DNA of 64,000 nt from Variovorax sp. PBL-H6 (GTDB lineage Bacteria; Pseudomonadota; Gammaproteobacteria; Burkholderiales; Burkholderiaceae_C), in assembly GCF_901827155.1 (NCBI RefSeq), contig NZ_LR594659.1, positions 3,348,001 through 3,412,000 of the forward strand, read 5' to 3'. Shown piece by piece: positions 17,234 through 25,457 of the stretch (within the stretch, counting starts at the first letter, position 1; every line of letters starts with the position of its first letter). The position numbers were made by a program, and so were the translations under genes. The notes under the pieces were generated by a model. It was not told the DNA's origin. It was given only the letters and a program-made list of their open reading frames with translations, and ran no database searches.

Positions 17234-17881
17234 TCAGTTCTCCTGCACCTCTGCCGCGTCCGTCTGCATGCCCAGGCGCTGCATCCAGGCCGCCAGCGCT
17301 TGCTCGTCCGGGGTGCCCGCGCTGTAGCGCGCGTACATCGCCCCATGGGACTCGCGACGGTGCTGGTTGAGCTTGAGCTTGCATTGCAGCGCCGTCACCT
17401 TCAGCTCGAAGCCGACGATGCCATTGAGCATCTTCAGCTGGAAGTCTTCCCCCAGTTCGCGCCATTGCTGCGCATAGGCCGGCTCGTGCTCGCCGATCAG
17501 GCGCTTGAGCAACGCGTCCTTGTCGCTCGGCGTCTCGATCAGGCGGGCTTCGACCGTGCAGTGCACCGCCAGGTAGTTCCAGGTCGGCACGCGCGCGAGA
17601 TCCGGGTAGACCGAGGGGGACAGGTAGGCATGCGGCCCGAGAAAGGTCGCGACTGCCCGCGGTCGCGCCTGCAGGTAGCGCCACTGCGGATTGGGCTTGG
17701 CGCAATGGCCCAGCAATGCGAAGCCGCCCTCCTCCCCCCGGTCGTCGAGCACCAGCGGCAGGTGCGTGACGAAAGGCAAGCCTTCGTCATCGGTCGAGAT
17801 CAGGCTGGCGAAGGGATGCTGTCGCATCAGCTCCGCGGCGGTGGCGCGGTCGCGGCTGTTGAACTGGGGCGGCATGTACAT
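17234..17881 (-). CDS. FMN-binding PaiB-family regulator
   Basis: A 215-residue protein of the PaiB/FMN-binding split-barrel family (putative negative transcriptional regulators). Typical motifs are the N-terminal M-Y-M-P-P-Q-F, H-L-P-L-V-L-D near residue 40, V-P-T-W-N-Y-L-A-V-H in the middle and the C-terminal K-L-N-Q-H-R-R. The start ATG 17881 is preceded by a perfect AGGAGG at 7 bases spacing. PaiB in Bacillus affects sporulation and protease genes. The role in proteobacteria is unclear, and an oxidoreductase function is equally possible. First gene of the run leading to tadA-ldcA. Confidence 0.88.
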   Translation of the reverse strand: MYMPPQFNSRDRATAAELMRQHPFASLISTDDEGLPFVTHLPLVLDDRGEEGGFALLGHCAKPNPQWRYLQARPRAVATFLGPHAYLSPSVYPDLARVPTWNYLAVHCTVEARLIETPSDKDALLKRLIGEHEPAYAQQWRELGEDFQLKMLNGIVGFELKVTALQCKLKLNQHRRESHGAMYARYSAGTPDEQALAAWMQRLGMQTDAAEVQEN

Positions 17882-17938
17882 GGACGGTCCTCCTCGTGGG
17901 ATCGCCATTGTCCCCGAGGCGCTCTCCCCGAGGCGCTC

Positions 17939-18658
17939 TCATCGAGGCGCTCTTCCGGGGGCGCCCTGCTTCGCGCCCGCCGCCTCGAGCTTTGCGACCA
18001 TCGCGGCGTAGCCGCGCGCATGCGCCAGCCGCAAGGGCGTGTTGCCTTGCCGATCGGCCAACTGAAGATCGGCCCCTGCATCGACCAGTGCCGCCAGCGT
18101 GCGCTGATGCCGCGGCCCGCCGTCGCCGAGCACGATCGATTCGATCAGCGCGGTCCAGTGCAGGTTGTTGACATGGTCCAGCGGCGCGCCGGCCGCGATC
18201 AGCCGCCGCACCACCTCGTCATGCCCGAGATGCGCCGCGGCGATCAGCGCGGTGCCGTCGTAACGGCTGGTGGTCTGGCGCGGGCTGGCGCCCAGCGACA
18301 GCAGCAGCGAGAGCGTCGCCGGGTCATCGGCGACCGCGGCAATGGTGACCGCGTCGTAGCGGTCGTCCTCCAGCACATCGAGCTTCGCGCCGGCCTGGGC
18401 CAACAGGCGGATCGCGTCGCGCTGGCGTGCATGCGTTGCCACATGCAGGGCCGTGCGGCCCCGCCCGTCGCGCGCCTCCAGATCGGCACCGGCCGCGATC
18501 AGGGCCTTGAGGCGAGCGAGGTCGCCGCGCCAGGCAGCCTGGTGCACGCCTTCATAGGCGAGTGCCTCCGGCGCCGTGGGCGGCACCTGCGCCGCCGCGG
18601 GCTGCACGTCGGCGATCGCCAATGCCGTCAGCAACAGGGCCAGGCGCGCGCGATGCAT
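17939..18658 (-). CDS. Secreted ankyrin-repeat protein
   Basis: 239 residues with a cleavable signal (MHRARLALLLTALAIADVQP, then A-A-A-Q). The mature part has about five ankyrin repeats (G-R-T-A-L-H-V-A-T, Y-D-A-V-T-I-A-A-V, D-G-T-A-L-I-A-A-A, G-N-T-P-L-R-L-A), each carrying the T-A/P-L hallmark. Periplasmic ankyrin proteins in proteobacteria are protein-interaction modules, sometimes tied to catalase or oxidative defence (AnkB). It lies 17 bases downstream of the HbpS/GlcG-like gene on the same strand, so the two secreted proteins are probably coexpressed. Confidence 0.88.
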   Translation of the reverse strand: MHRARLALLLTALAIADVQPAAAQVPPTAPEALAYEGVHQAAWRGDLARLKALIAAGADLEARDGRGRTALHVATHARQRDAIRLLAQAGAKLDVLEDDRYDAVTIAAVADDPATLSLLLSLGASPRQTTSRYDGTALIAAAHLGHDEVVRRLIAAGAPLDHVNNLHWTALIESIVLGDGGPRHQRTLAALVDAGADLQLADRQGNTPLRLAHARGYAAMVAKLEAAGAKQGAPGRAPR

Positions 18659-18675
18659 GGCCTTCAGCCTCGTGC

Positions 18676-19197
18676 TCAGCCCAGTTGGCCCTTGACCTTC
18701 TCGATGCCCGCGTTGGCGCATTGCTCGTCGAGGTGTCCTCCCGGCGCGCCGCCCACGCCGACCGCGCCGATGACCTCGTTGCCCGCCTTGACCGGCACGC
18801 CGCCGCCCAGCAGCAGGAAGCCGGGGATGTTCCCCAGGTTGGCCGCGCCCGGGTTCTTCTGGGCGTTCTCCATCATCGCCAGGGTGGGCGCCTTGGCCGA
18901 AGCCGAGGTCCACGCCTTGCGCTCGCTGGCGGCCACCGTGTGCGCGCCCGCGGTGTCGGCGCGCTGCACCGCGCGCACCACGCCGGCCCGGTCGACCACG
19001 GTCGCCGCGACCGCATAGCCGTTGGCCGTGCACGCGGCCACCGTGGCCGCGGCGATCTGGTTCGCCAGCTCCAGCGAGATGTTGCGCTCGGTGCGCACGG
19101 CAGCGGCGGCGACGGCCGGGGCTTGCTGGGCCTGCACGCTCAATGCACAAAGCGCGAGGGAGACGGCGAGCGCGCCGAGGCGAAGAGACGAATGCAT
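18676..19197 (-). CDS. Secreted HbpS/GlcG-family (haem-degrading, DUF336) protein
   Basis: 173 residues with a signal peptide (MHSSLRLGALAVSLALCALS, cleavage after V-Q-A). The mature part matches the HbpS/GlcG fold: A-V-A-A-T-V-V-D-R-A-G near residue 72, the middle E-R-K-A-W-T-S-A, and the C-terminal G-G-G-V-P-V and G-A-V-G-V-G-G-A-P-G-G. The family includes extracellular haem-binding HbpS of Streptomyces, which modulates a sensor kinase, and GlcG proteins near glycolate genes. The ATG 19197 is preceded by CGGAGAA. A two-component system lies directly upstream on the same strand, see findings. Confidence 0.88.
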   Translation of the reverse strand: MHSSLRLGALAVSLALCALSVQAQQAPAVAAAAVRTERNISLELANQIAAATVAACTANGYAVAATVVDRAGVVRAVQRADTAGAHTVAASERKAWTSASAKAPTLAMMENAQKNPGAANLGNIPGFLLLGGGVPVKAGNEVIGAVGVGGAPGGHLDEQCANAGIEKVKGQLG

Positions 19198-19313
19198 GCG
19201 GGGTTCTCCGAAATGGTTTGAAGCGATCTGACTGAAGCGCCGGCGACTTGCCGACCGCAGCGCCACTGTAGGAATTGCGGCCCGCCGCCGCCATTCGTAC
19301 GGCTACGCTCGCA

Positions 19314-19331
19314 CTCCGTAGAACTACGGAG
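19314..19331. promoter_or_regulatory. Perfect 8+2+8 inverted repeat, candidate operator
   Basis: CTCCGTAG-AA-CTACGGAG, a perfect palindrome that overlaps the stop codon of the LuxR-type response-regulator gene and lies about 117 bases upstream of the HbpS-like start codon. A related CGTACGGCTACG string lies just downstream (19296-19307). Its symmetry and position suit a dimeric response-regulator site; which regulator binds is unknown. Confidence 0.5.
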
Positions 19332-19953
19332 CGTTGCCGCCCGCCAGCGCGGCGTAGCGCCGGATCAATTGCGCCAGCGACTCGCATTCCAGCTTCGCGA
19401 ACAGGTTGGCGCGATGGGTCTCGACCGTGCGCGGCGACAGCGCCAGCGTCCGGGCTATCTCCTTGTTGGTCAGTCCCTCGACGATGAAGCCCAGGACCTC
19501 GCGCTCGCGCTCGGAGAGCTGCGCGTACCGCTCGCGCGCCGCCTGGTCGGCCTGGGCCCGCTCGCGCGAGCGCACATGCTGGCGCACCGCCTGCTGCAGG
19601 GCCTCGAGCAATGGCTCGTCGTTGACCGGCTTCTCGAGGAACTCCGCCGCGCCGGCCTTGAAGGCGCGCCGGCACATCTCCACCGTGCCGTGTCCGGTCA
19701 GCATGATCACCGGCTGGTCCACCCCCTGCGCAAGCAGCGTGTCGAGCACCGCGAGGCCGCTGACGCCCGGCATGCGCACGTCGAGCACGATGGCGCCGAC
19801 GCCGCCGCGGTCGAAGCCGGCGACGAAGGCTTGCGGATCGGACCAGGCCTGGGTACGCAGGCCGACCGTGCCGATCAAGAGGGCCAGGCTTTCACGCACC
19901 GCCTGATCGTCGTCGATCAGGTGAACAAGCGGCGACTGCGGCTCGTTCGTCAT
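19324..19953 (-). CDS. FixJ/TtrR-like response regulator (receiver plus LuxR HTH)
   Basis: 209 residues. Receiver domain with acidic pocket I-D-D-D (13-17), phospho-acceptor Asp58 (I-V-L-D-V-R-M-P-G), T in M-L-T-G-H-G and Lys in L-E-K-P. The C-terminal LuxR/FixJ helix-turn-helix contains L-S-E-R-E-R-E-V-L and N-K-E-I-A-R-T-L. The ATG at 19953 overlaps the stop of the upstream histidine-kinase gene as ATGA, so the pair is cotranslated. It probably activates a nearby target, and a palindrome lies at its own 3' end before the HbpS-like gene. Confidence 0.93.
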   Translation of the reverse strand: MTNEPQSPLVHLIDDDQAVRESLALLIGTVGLRTQAWSDPQAFVAGFDRGGVGAIVLDVRMPGVSGLAVLDTLLAQGVDQPVIMLTGHGTVEMCRRAFKAGAAEFLEKPVNDEPLLEALQQAVRQHVRSRERAQADQAARERYAQLSEREREVLGFIVEGLTNKEIARTLALSPRTVETHRANLFAKLECESLAQLIRRYAALAGGNAP

Positions 19954-21428
19954 TGGGAAATCTCCGTGCTCAGCGCCAGCGGCAGGCGCAGCGTGAAGCG
20001 CGCGCCGCGCGGCTGCTCGGCCTCGGCGGCCAGTGAGCCGCCCATGGCTCCGGCCAGCGTCTCGCACAGGCTCAGGCCCAAGCCCAGCCCCCCTTCGCGC
20101 GTGCTGAAGAAGGGCTCGAAGATGCGCCCGAGGAGCTCGGGCGCGATGCCGCGGCCGTTGTCGCTCACGCGCAGCACGCCCTGCCCGTCCTGGCGCTCGA
20201 CCGCGAGCCGCAACTGCCGCTCGCCGGCCGGCAGCTCGTCGAGCGCCTGCAGCGCATTCATCAGCAGGTTGTGCACGATCTGCTCCAGCGCCACCGGCTC
20301 GGCGTGCACGCTGACGGGCGCCTGCGCGGCGCCTTCGAGCACCGGCGCGATCGCGCGCTTGTCGAACTCCGGCGCCAGCAGGTGCAGCGCGCTGCGCACG
20401 GCGTCCTGCAGCGGCACGGGCTGCACGGCGCCAGCCTGCCCCGGCCGCTCGATCACGCGGCGCAGGCGCCCCACGACATCGGCCGCCCGCCTCGCTTGCT
20501 CGGCGGCCTGCTGCATCGCGCCGCGCGCGGTCGCGAGCTCGGGCGGGTCTTCGTCGAGCAGCCGGCGTGCGGCCTGCGTGTTGGCGAGCACCGCCGTCAA
20601 GGGCTGGTTGAGCTCATGCGCCATGCCGGCCGCGAGTTCGCCCAGCGCATTGAGCCGCGAGACCTGGCCGAGCCGCAGCAGGTCCTCGGCACGGCGCCGC
20701 TCGATGCGCTGGCGCCGCAGCGCGCGTGCGCCCCACAGCACCACGCCGACGGCGCCGGCCCATGCCAGCATCCAGGCCCAAGGCAGCTCGCCCCAGGACA
20801 CATGGCGCTCGGCCACGAGGTCGAAGGCCTGGCTGTCCGAAGCCAGCACCTTGCGGAACGAGAAGGACCAGCCCTGCGGCAACGGCGGCCGCCCGGGCTG
20901 CACCACGAACTGCTGCCCCGCGCGCTCCAGCACCACGCGCACCGGGCTGGTCTTCGGATCCATCGGCCAGTCGCGCGCGGGCACGGCGCTCGCGAGGTCG
21001 ATGTCGAGCGCATAGCTGGTGGGCGTGGCGCCGATCACGAGCCGGTATCGCCCGGCCGATAGATCCTGGCCGGCCAGCTCGGGACGCCGAAGGTCGCGCG
21101 ACTTCGCTTCGGCATCCGCCAGCGCGCGGTCGGACCAGCCCGCGCCGGCCTCGCGCCGTTCGACACGAAGGATCGAAGGGTAGACCGCCGACAGCCGCTG
21201 CTCGGGCCGCTCTGCATCGGCTGCCGGCGCCAGCAGCGCCAGCGTGGCCAGAACGGCGTCGTACTGCACCACCTGCTGGCTCATGAGCCGGTGCGCGATG
21301 CGACCGTTGACCTCGAAGTCGTCTTGCAACTGCGCCAGCTCGGCGCGCGCGATCCACGTCGCGCCGGCGCCGGCGAGCAGCAGCCATGCGAGCCACCAGC
21401 CAACCTGCGTACGCAACCATTGCCTCAT
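19950..21428 (-). CDS. Membrane sensor histidine kinase (DctB/FixL-type)
   Basis: 492 residues from ATG 21428. Two transmembrane segments (about 10-27 and 235-255) flank a periplasmic sensor domain of about 200 residues without a domain I can name. Cytoplasmic kinase motifs: H-box G-M-A-H-E-L-N-Q-P-L-T-A-V, N-box N-L-L-M-N-A-L-Q-A-L, G1 D-N-G-R-G-I-A-P-E, G2 G-G-L-G-L-G-L-S-L. This H-box type pairs with FixJ-like regulators, which agrees with the overlapping response-regulator gene. The frame stays open to 21509, but the added N-terminal residues look unlike a leader, so ATG 21428 is preferred. A large periplasmic domain fits interaction with a secreted ligand or protein. Confidence 0.92.
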   Translation of the reverse strand: MRQWLRTQVGWWLAWLLLAGAGATWIARAELAQLQDDFEVNGRIAHRLMSQQVVQYDAVLATLALLAPAADAERPEQRLSAVYPSILRVERREAGAGWSDRALADAEAKSRDLRRPELAGQDLSAGRYRLVIGATPTSYALDIDLASAVPARDWPMDPKTSPVRVVLERAGQQFVVQPGRPPLPQGWSFSFRKVLASDSQAFDLVAERHVSWGELPWAWMLAWAGAVGVVLWGARALRRQRIERRRAEDLLRLGQVSRLNALGELAAGMAHELNQPLTAVLANTQAARRLLDEDPPELATARGAMQQAAEQARRAADVVGRLRRVIERPGQAGAVQPVPLQDAVRSALHLLAPEFDKRAIAPVLEGAAQAPVSVHAEPVALEQIVHNLLMNALQALDELPAGERQLRLAVERQDGQGVLRVSDNGRGIAPELLGRIFEPFFSTREGGLGLGLSLCETLAGAMGGSLAAEAEQPRGARFTLRLPLALSTEISQ

Positions 21429-21497
21429 GGCGCGGATTGTGCCCGCGCCGACGAGGAAGCTCGACGCAAGCGGGGGTGTATCGCGCGCCGGTTCGCG

Positions 21498-22670
21498 ATG
21501 CTGAGGCATGGCCGGCCATCTGGTTTATTGACCGACCGCGGTAAAGGTTCTTCACTAGCGGTTGTGCAGAAATCGCCCGTGCCTCCTCTCGCCCATCCGC
21601 CCCCCAGGCAGCAGATTCGCTTTGCCCGCGGCCACGATGGCGTGCAGCTGGCCTACGCCCTCTGCGGGAAGGGTCCACTGCTGATCAAGGCGGCCACTTG
21701 GCTGTCGCACCTCGAGTTCGATTGGGAAAGCCCGGTGTGGCGCCATGTGCTCGACGGGTTGTCCGCCAACGCCACCTTCGTGCGCTACGACGAGCGCGGC
21801 TGCGGCCTGTCGGACAGGGACGCCGAGGACCTGAGCTTCGACAGCTGGCTGCGCGACCTCGAGACCCTGGTCGATGCGCTGGGTGTCGAGCGCTTCGGCC
21901 TTCTCGGCATCTCGCAAGGCGCGTCCATTGCCATCGCCTATGCAGCCCGGCACCCCGAGCGGGTGAGCCAGCTGGTGCTGCACGGCGGCTACGCGCGCGG
22001 CCGCCTGGTGCGCAGCCCCACACCCGAGCAGCGCGAGGAGGCAGAGATGATGCGCAGGCTGGCCGAGCTGGGCTGGGGCAAGCAGGACACCGCCTTTCGC
22101 CAGTTCTTCACCAGCCAATTCATCCCCGGCGGCACACCCGAGCAGCATCGCTGGTTCAACGAACTGGAACGCATCTCCACCTCGCCGGCCAACGCGGCGC
22201 GCTTCATGCGCGAGTTCGACCAGATCGATGTCGTAGCCCGTTTGGCCGAGGTGCAATGCCCCACGCTGGTGCTGCACAGCACGCGCGATGTCCGCGTGCC
22301 CTTCGCCGAGGGGCGGCTGATTGCAAGCGCGATTCCCGGTGCGCGCTTCGTGCCGATCGACAGCGGCAACCACCTCATCCTTGCGCACGAGCCGGCCTGG
22401 GCCCACTGGCTGGCCGAGGTGCGCCGCTTCCTCGGCGAAGCGGCGCCTGCGAGCGACCCGATGTTCGAGACCCTCACCGCCCGTGAACGCGCGCTGCTCG
22501 AACTGCTGGCCCAGGGCCGCGACAACGCCCAGATCGCGGCCACGCTCGGCCTGTCGGAGAAGACCATTCGAAACCGCCTGACCAGCGTGTTCGCCAAGCT
22601 GGAAGTCGACAGCCGCGGCCGCGCGATCGTGCTGGCGCGCGACTCGGGCTTCGGGAAGTTGAGCGCCTGA
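21498..22670 (+). CDS. Alpha/beta-hydrolase fused to a LuxR-type HTH domain
   Basis: About 390 residues. The hydrolase part has the oxyanion-side Y-D-E-R-G-C-G-L-S-D, a nucleophile elbow G-I-S-Q-G (Ser), the acid in S-T-R-D-V-R-V-P and the His in S-G-N-H-L-I-L, so the Ser-Asp-His triad is complete. The C-terminal about 65 residues form a LuxR HTH (L-T-A-R-E-R-A-L-L-E-L-L, A-T-L-G-L-S-E-K-T-I-R-N-R). The hydrolase fold may serve as a small-molecule sensor, or the protein may be an active esterase that binds DNA. The start is uncertain: ATG 21498, GTG 21564 or GTG 21579, none with a clear ribosome-binding site. It is divergent from the histidine-kinase gene. Confidence 0.85.
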   Translation: MLRHGRPSGLLTDRGKGSSLAVVQKSPVPPLAHPPPRQQIRFARGHDGVQLAYALCGKGPLLIKAATWLSHLEFDWESPVWRHVLDGLSANATFVRYDERGCGLSDRDAEDLSFDSWLRDLETLVDALGVERFGLLGISQGASIAIAYAARHPERVSQLVLHGGYARGRLVRSPTPEQREEAEMMRRLAELGWGKQDTAFRQFFTSQFIPGGTPEQHRWFNELERISTSPANAARFMREFDQIDVVARLAEVQCPTLVLHSTRDVRVPFAEGRLIASAIPGARFVPIDSGNHLILAHEPAWAHWLAEVRRFLGEAAPASDPMFETLTARERALLELLAQGRDNAQIAATLGLSEKTIRNRLTSVFAKLEVDSRGRAIVLARDSGFGKLSA

Positions 22671-22784
22671 GCGCGCAGCGCGGGTGCATGGTGCGCAATA
22701 CCGTGGCGCAAATCTTCAAGACCATCCAGGCGACGCTGCCTATCCTCGGCCTCCATCCTCCCTCGACCTCGACCGGATCACGCC

Positions 22785-23300
22785 ATGCTCACCAGGACCA
22801 TCCATCTCGCCGCTGCCGCCATTCTCCTCACCCTCGCGATGCAAGCGCCACCGGCGCAGGCCCTCGATTCGGCCTCGCTGCCCTCTTCGATTCGCCTCGC
22901 CAACGCTCGGGCGCTGATCGAGGCCAAGGACTGGAAAGGCGCCATCGCCGAGCTGCAGGGCGTGGATGCCCCCAACGACGCCGATTGGAACAACCTGATG
23001 GGCTTCAGCCACCGCAAGGCGAAGAAGCCCGACTATGTGGCGGCCGAGCGCTTCTACGACACTGCCCTGCGCATCGAGCCGAGCCATCGTGGCGCGCTCT
23101 CCTATTCCGGCGAGCTCTACCTGGTGCTGGACAACCTGCCGAAGGCCGAGCAGCGCCTGACGACGCTGAAGCTGGTCTGCAACAACGGCTGCCCCGAGCA
23201 GGACCGGCTGGCCCAGGCGATCGCCCGCTACAAGGCTGCGGGCAAGTACGTGCCCGAATCCGAGGATCCCGCGCCGGGCAATGTGCGCGCCGCCCCCTGA
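22785..23300 (+). CDS. Secreted TPR-like protein, 171 residues
   Basis: Signal peptide MLTRTIHLAAAAILLTLAMQ ending near A-Q-A. The mature part contains TPR-like helices: A-L-I-E-A-K-D-W-K-G-A-I-A-E-L, then Y-D-T-A-L-R-I-E-P-S-H-R-G-A-L, then L-P-K-A-E-Q-R-L. Two Cys in C-N-N-G-C could form a disulfide in the periplasm. No catalytic function is suggested; it is probably a protein-interaction or envelope-assembly factor. It lies 114 bases after the hydrolase-LuxR gene. Confidence 0.8.
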   Translation: MLTRTIHLAAAAILLTLAMQAPPAQALDSASLPSSIRLANARALIEAKDWKGAIAELQGVDAPNDADWNNLMGFSHRKAKKPDYVAAERFYDTALRIEPSHRGALSYSGELYLVLDNLPKAEQRLTTLKLVCNNGCPEQDRLAQAIARYKAAGKYVPESEDPAPGNVRAAP

Positions 23301-23336
23301 ACAGGCTTCGCCGGGCCCTCGCTGAAAGGGGCCGCT

Positions 23337-23942
23337 TCAGCCGTGCAAGGGCCAGCGAGCCAGCACCTCGTGCCGGCCTTGCCCCGTCAGGCTTCGCACC
23401 AGCACGAATTCGCTTGCGGTCCAGATGACCGGCTCGATCGCGCGCTGGGCGACATGCGTGTCGTCGTACAGCAGCGTCAAGTGCGGCGTGTACGGGACGG
23501 CATCGCCGTCGTCTTCGCCGGCCCGGGCCATCGCCTTGCAAAGGGCCTGCTGGAAGGCCTTCGCGGAGATCAGGCCGTCCTCGCCCAGCAGCACCAGCGG
23601 CATGTTGCTCGGCCTGCGGGAGAAGCTGCCCACGCGGTCGAAGCCGAGCTCGAACGTGGGGATGACCGTCAGCGCCTGGACGGCTGCGCAGGCCACATCG
23701 ACCAGCTCGCGGGGCACGCCCGGGAAAGCGCCCAGGTGGAGCAGCGTGACGTGGAAGCGCGACGCACCGAGCGCCTTGCCCTTCAGCCGGTGGTCGTGGC
23801 GCAGGTCCTCGATCAACCGCCCGATGCGCGCGATCGCCGCCGCATCGGGCAGCAGCGCGAAGAACAGCCGGTCGGTGTTCGGCGGCGCGGGCGCGACGCC
23901 CTGCTGCGAGGCACGCTGCCGCACGCCGCGCCCCGGCGTCAC
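23337..23942 (-). CDS. thpR: RNA 2',3'-cyclic phosphodiesterase (2'-5' RNA ligase family, ThpR)
   Basis: 201 residues. The two H-x-T/S-L motifs of the 2H phosphoesterase superfamily are present: F-H-V-T-L-L-H-L-G and P-H-L-T-L-L-Y-D. These enzymes open 2',3'-cyclic phosphates on RNA ends to 2'-phosphates and can ligate tRNA halves in vitro. The frame is open far upstream, but the conserved region begins N-T-D-R-L-F-F-A-L-L-P. GTG 23942 overlaps the stop of the MHS transporter gene (GTGA), giving a natural coupled start. Confidence 0.9.
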   Translation of the reverse strand: MTPGRGVRQRASQQGVAPAPPNTDRLFFALLPDAAAIARIGRLIEDLRHDHRLKGKALGASRFHVTLLHLGAFPGVPRELVDVACAAVQALTVIPTFELGFDRVGSFSRRPSNMPLVLLGEDGLISAKAFQQALCKAMARAGEDDGDAVPYTPHLTLLYDDTHVAQRAIEPVIWTASEFVLVRSLTGQGRHEVLARWPLHG

Positions 23943-25285
23943 GTCTCGTCGCCGCGGGCCTCCAGCGCGCGGTTGATGCTGAGCGCCGCCAGCGTGCAGG
24001 CGGCGCCCGACAGCAGGTAGACGCTGACGTAGGCCAGCCCGAAATTGGCCGACAGGCCGAGCGCCACCAGCGGCGCGAAAGCAGCGCCGATGAGCCAGGC
24101 CAGGTCGGCCGTCAGCGCGGCGCCGGTGTAGCGGTACTTGCGGGCGAAGTTTGCCGTCACGGTGCCGGAGGCCTGGCCATAGGAAAGGCCCAGCAGCACG
24201 AAGCCGACCAGCATGAACACGTCCTGCCCCAGCGTGCCGCCGCCCAGCAGCGTCGGCGCGAAGCCGCTGAATACCGCGATCATCACGGCCAGGGTGCCCA
24301 GGGTGCGGCGCCGACCGACGCGGTCGGCGATCCAGCCCGAGGCGACGATGCCGCCGGCCGCCAGAAAGGCGCCGACGATCTGGATCATCAGGAACTCGGT
24401 GATGGACTGGTCGGAGTAGAGCCGTATCCACGACAGCGGGAAAACGGTGACCAGGTGAAACAGCGCGTAGCTCGCGAGCGCCGCGAAGGCGCCGATCAGC
24501 AGATTGCCGCCCTGCGTGCGAACCAGCTCGATGACGCTGGTGGGCTCGAGCTCGCCTTCTTCCATCAGCTGCTCGTACTCGTGCGTGACCACCAGCCGCA
24601 GCCGCGCGAACAAGGCGACGACGTTGATCGCGAAGGCCACGAAGAAGGCATAGCGCCAGCCCCAGGCAAGGAAATCGTCCAGGGACAGGCTGGCCCACAG
24701 GAACGCGAACAGGCCGCTGGCCACCACGAAGCCCAGCGGCGCGCCGAGTTGTCCCAGCATCGAGTACCAGCCGCGCCGGTTCGGCGGCGCGTTCATCGCG
24801 AGCAGCGACGGCAGGCCGTCCCAGGAGCCGCCGAGCGCCAGGCCCTGCCCGATGCGCAAGATCGACAACAGCACGATGGCCAGTGCTCCCGCGCTCTCGT
24901 AGCCCGGCAGGAAGGCAATGCCGACGGTGGAGGTGCCCAGCATGAAAAGGGCCATGGTGAGCTTGGTGGCGCGCCCCCAGCGGCGCTGCACGTGCATCGA
25001 GATCACCGTGCCGATGGGCCGCGCAATGAATGCGAACGAGAAGATGACGAAGGCGTAAAGTGTGCCTTCCAGCCGCTGTTCGAAGGGGAAGAACAGGGCC
25101 GGGAAGACCAGCACCGAAGCGATGCCGTAGACGAAGAAGTCGAAGTACTCGGACGCGCGCCCGATGACAACGCCGACGGCGATCTCGCCGGGCGCGACCT
25201 TCGAATGGTCGGCGGTGGTGAGCCGGGCATCCCTCTCGAGGGGGCCGGACGAGGGTTCGGGGTGGGTGTGACTGATGCTGGACAT
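23939..25285 (-). CDS. MHS-family major facilitator transporter
   Basis: 448 residues with about twelve transmembrane segments. Features of the metabolite:proton symporter (ProP/ShiA/KgtP-like) subfamily are the N-terminal E-Y-F-D-F-F-V-Y-G, the loop 2-3 region I-A-R-P-I-G and the R-I-G-Q-G-L-A-L-G-G-S-W segment. The substrate is unknown; dicarboxylates, aromatic acids and osmolytes are typical. The gene is divergent from cyoABCD and overlaps thpR by four bases. Confidence 0.92.
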   Translation of the reverse strand: MSSISHTHPEPSSGPLERDARLTTADHSKVAPGEIAVGVVIGRASEYFDFFVYGIASVLVFPALFFPFEQRLEGTLYAFVIFSFAFIARPIGTVISMHVQRRWGRATKLTMALFMLGTSTVGIAFLPGYESAGALAIVLLSILRIGQGLALGGSWDGLPSLLAMNAPPNRRGWYSMLGQLGAPLGFVVASGLFAFLWASLSLDDFLAWGWRYAFFVAFAINVVALFARLRLVVTHEYEQLMEEGELEPTSVIELVRTQGGNLLIGAFAALASYALFHLVTVFPLSWIRLYSDQSITEFLMIQIVGAFLAAGGIVASGWIADRVGRRRTLGTLAVMIAVFSGFAPTLLGGGTLGQDVFMLVGFVLLGLSYGQASGTVTANFARKYRYTGAALTADLAWLIGAAFAPLVALGLSANFGLAYVSVYLLSGAACTLAALSINRALEARGDET

Positions 25286-25457
25286 CGCGGTGCTATGGAT
25301 TCAGGGAGCCTTGCAAGAGCCTTCAGGGTCGCATCAGATGCAGTTTTGCGCCATAGGACAAAACGTCCAATCGCCAAGTGCCCCCGATGGGGATACATTT
25401 TGCGCGCATTGGCCATTCGCGTTTTCCCGCGGTGCGCGCTTTTCATTCCATCCTGGC

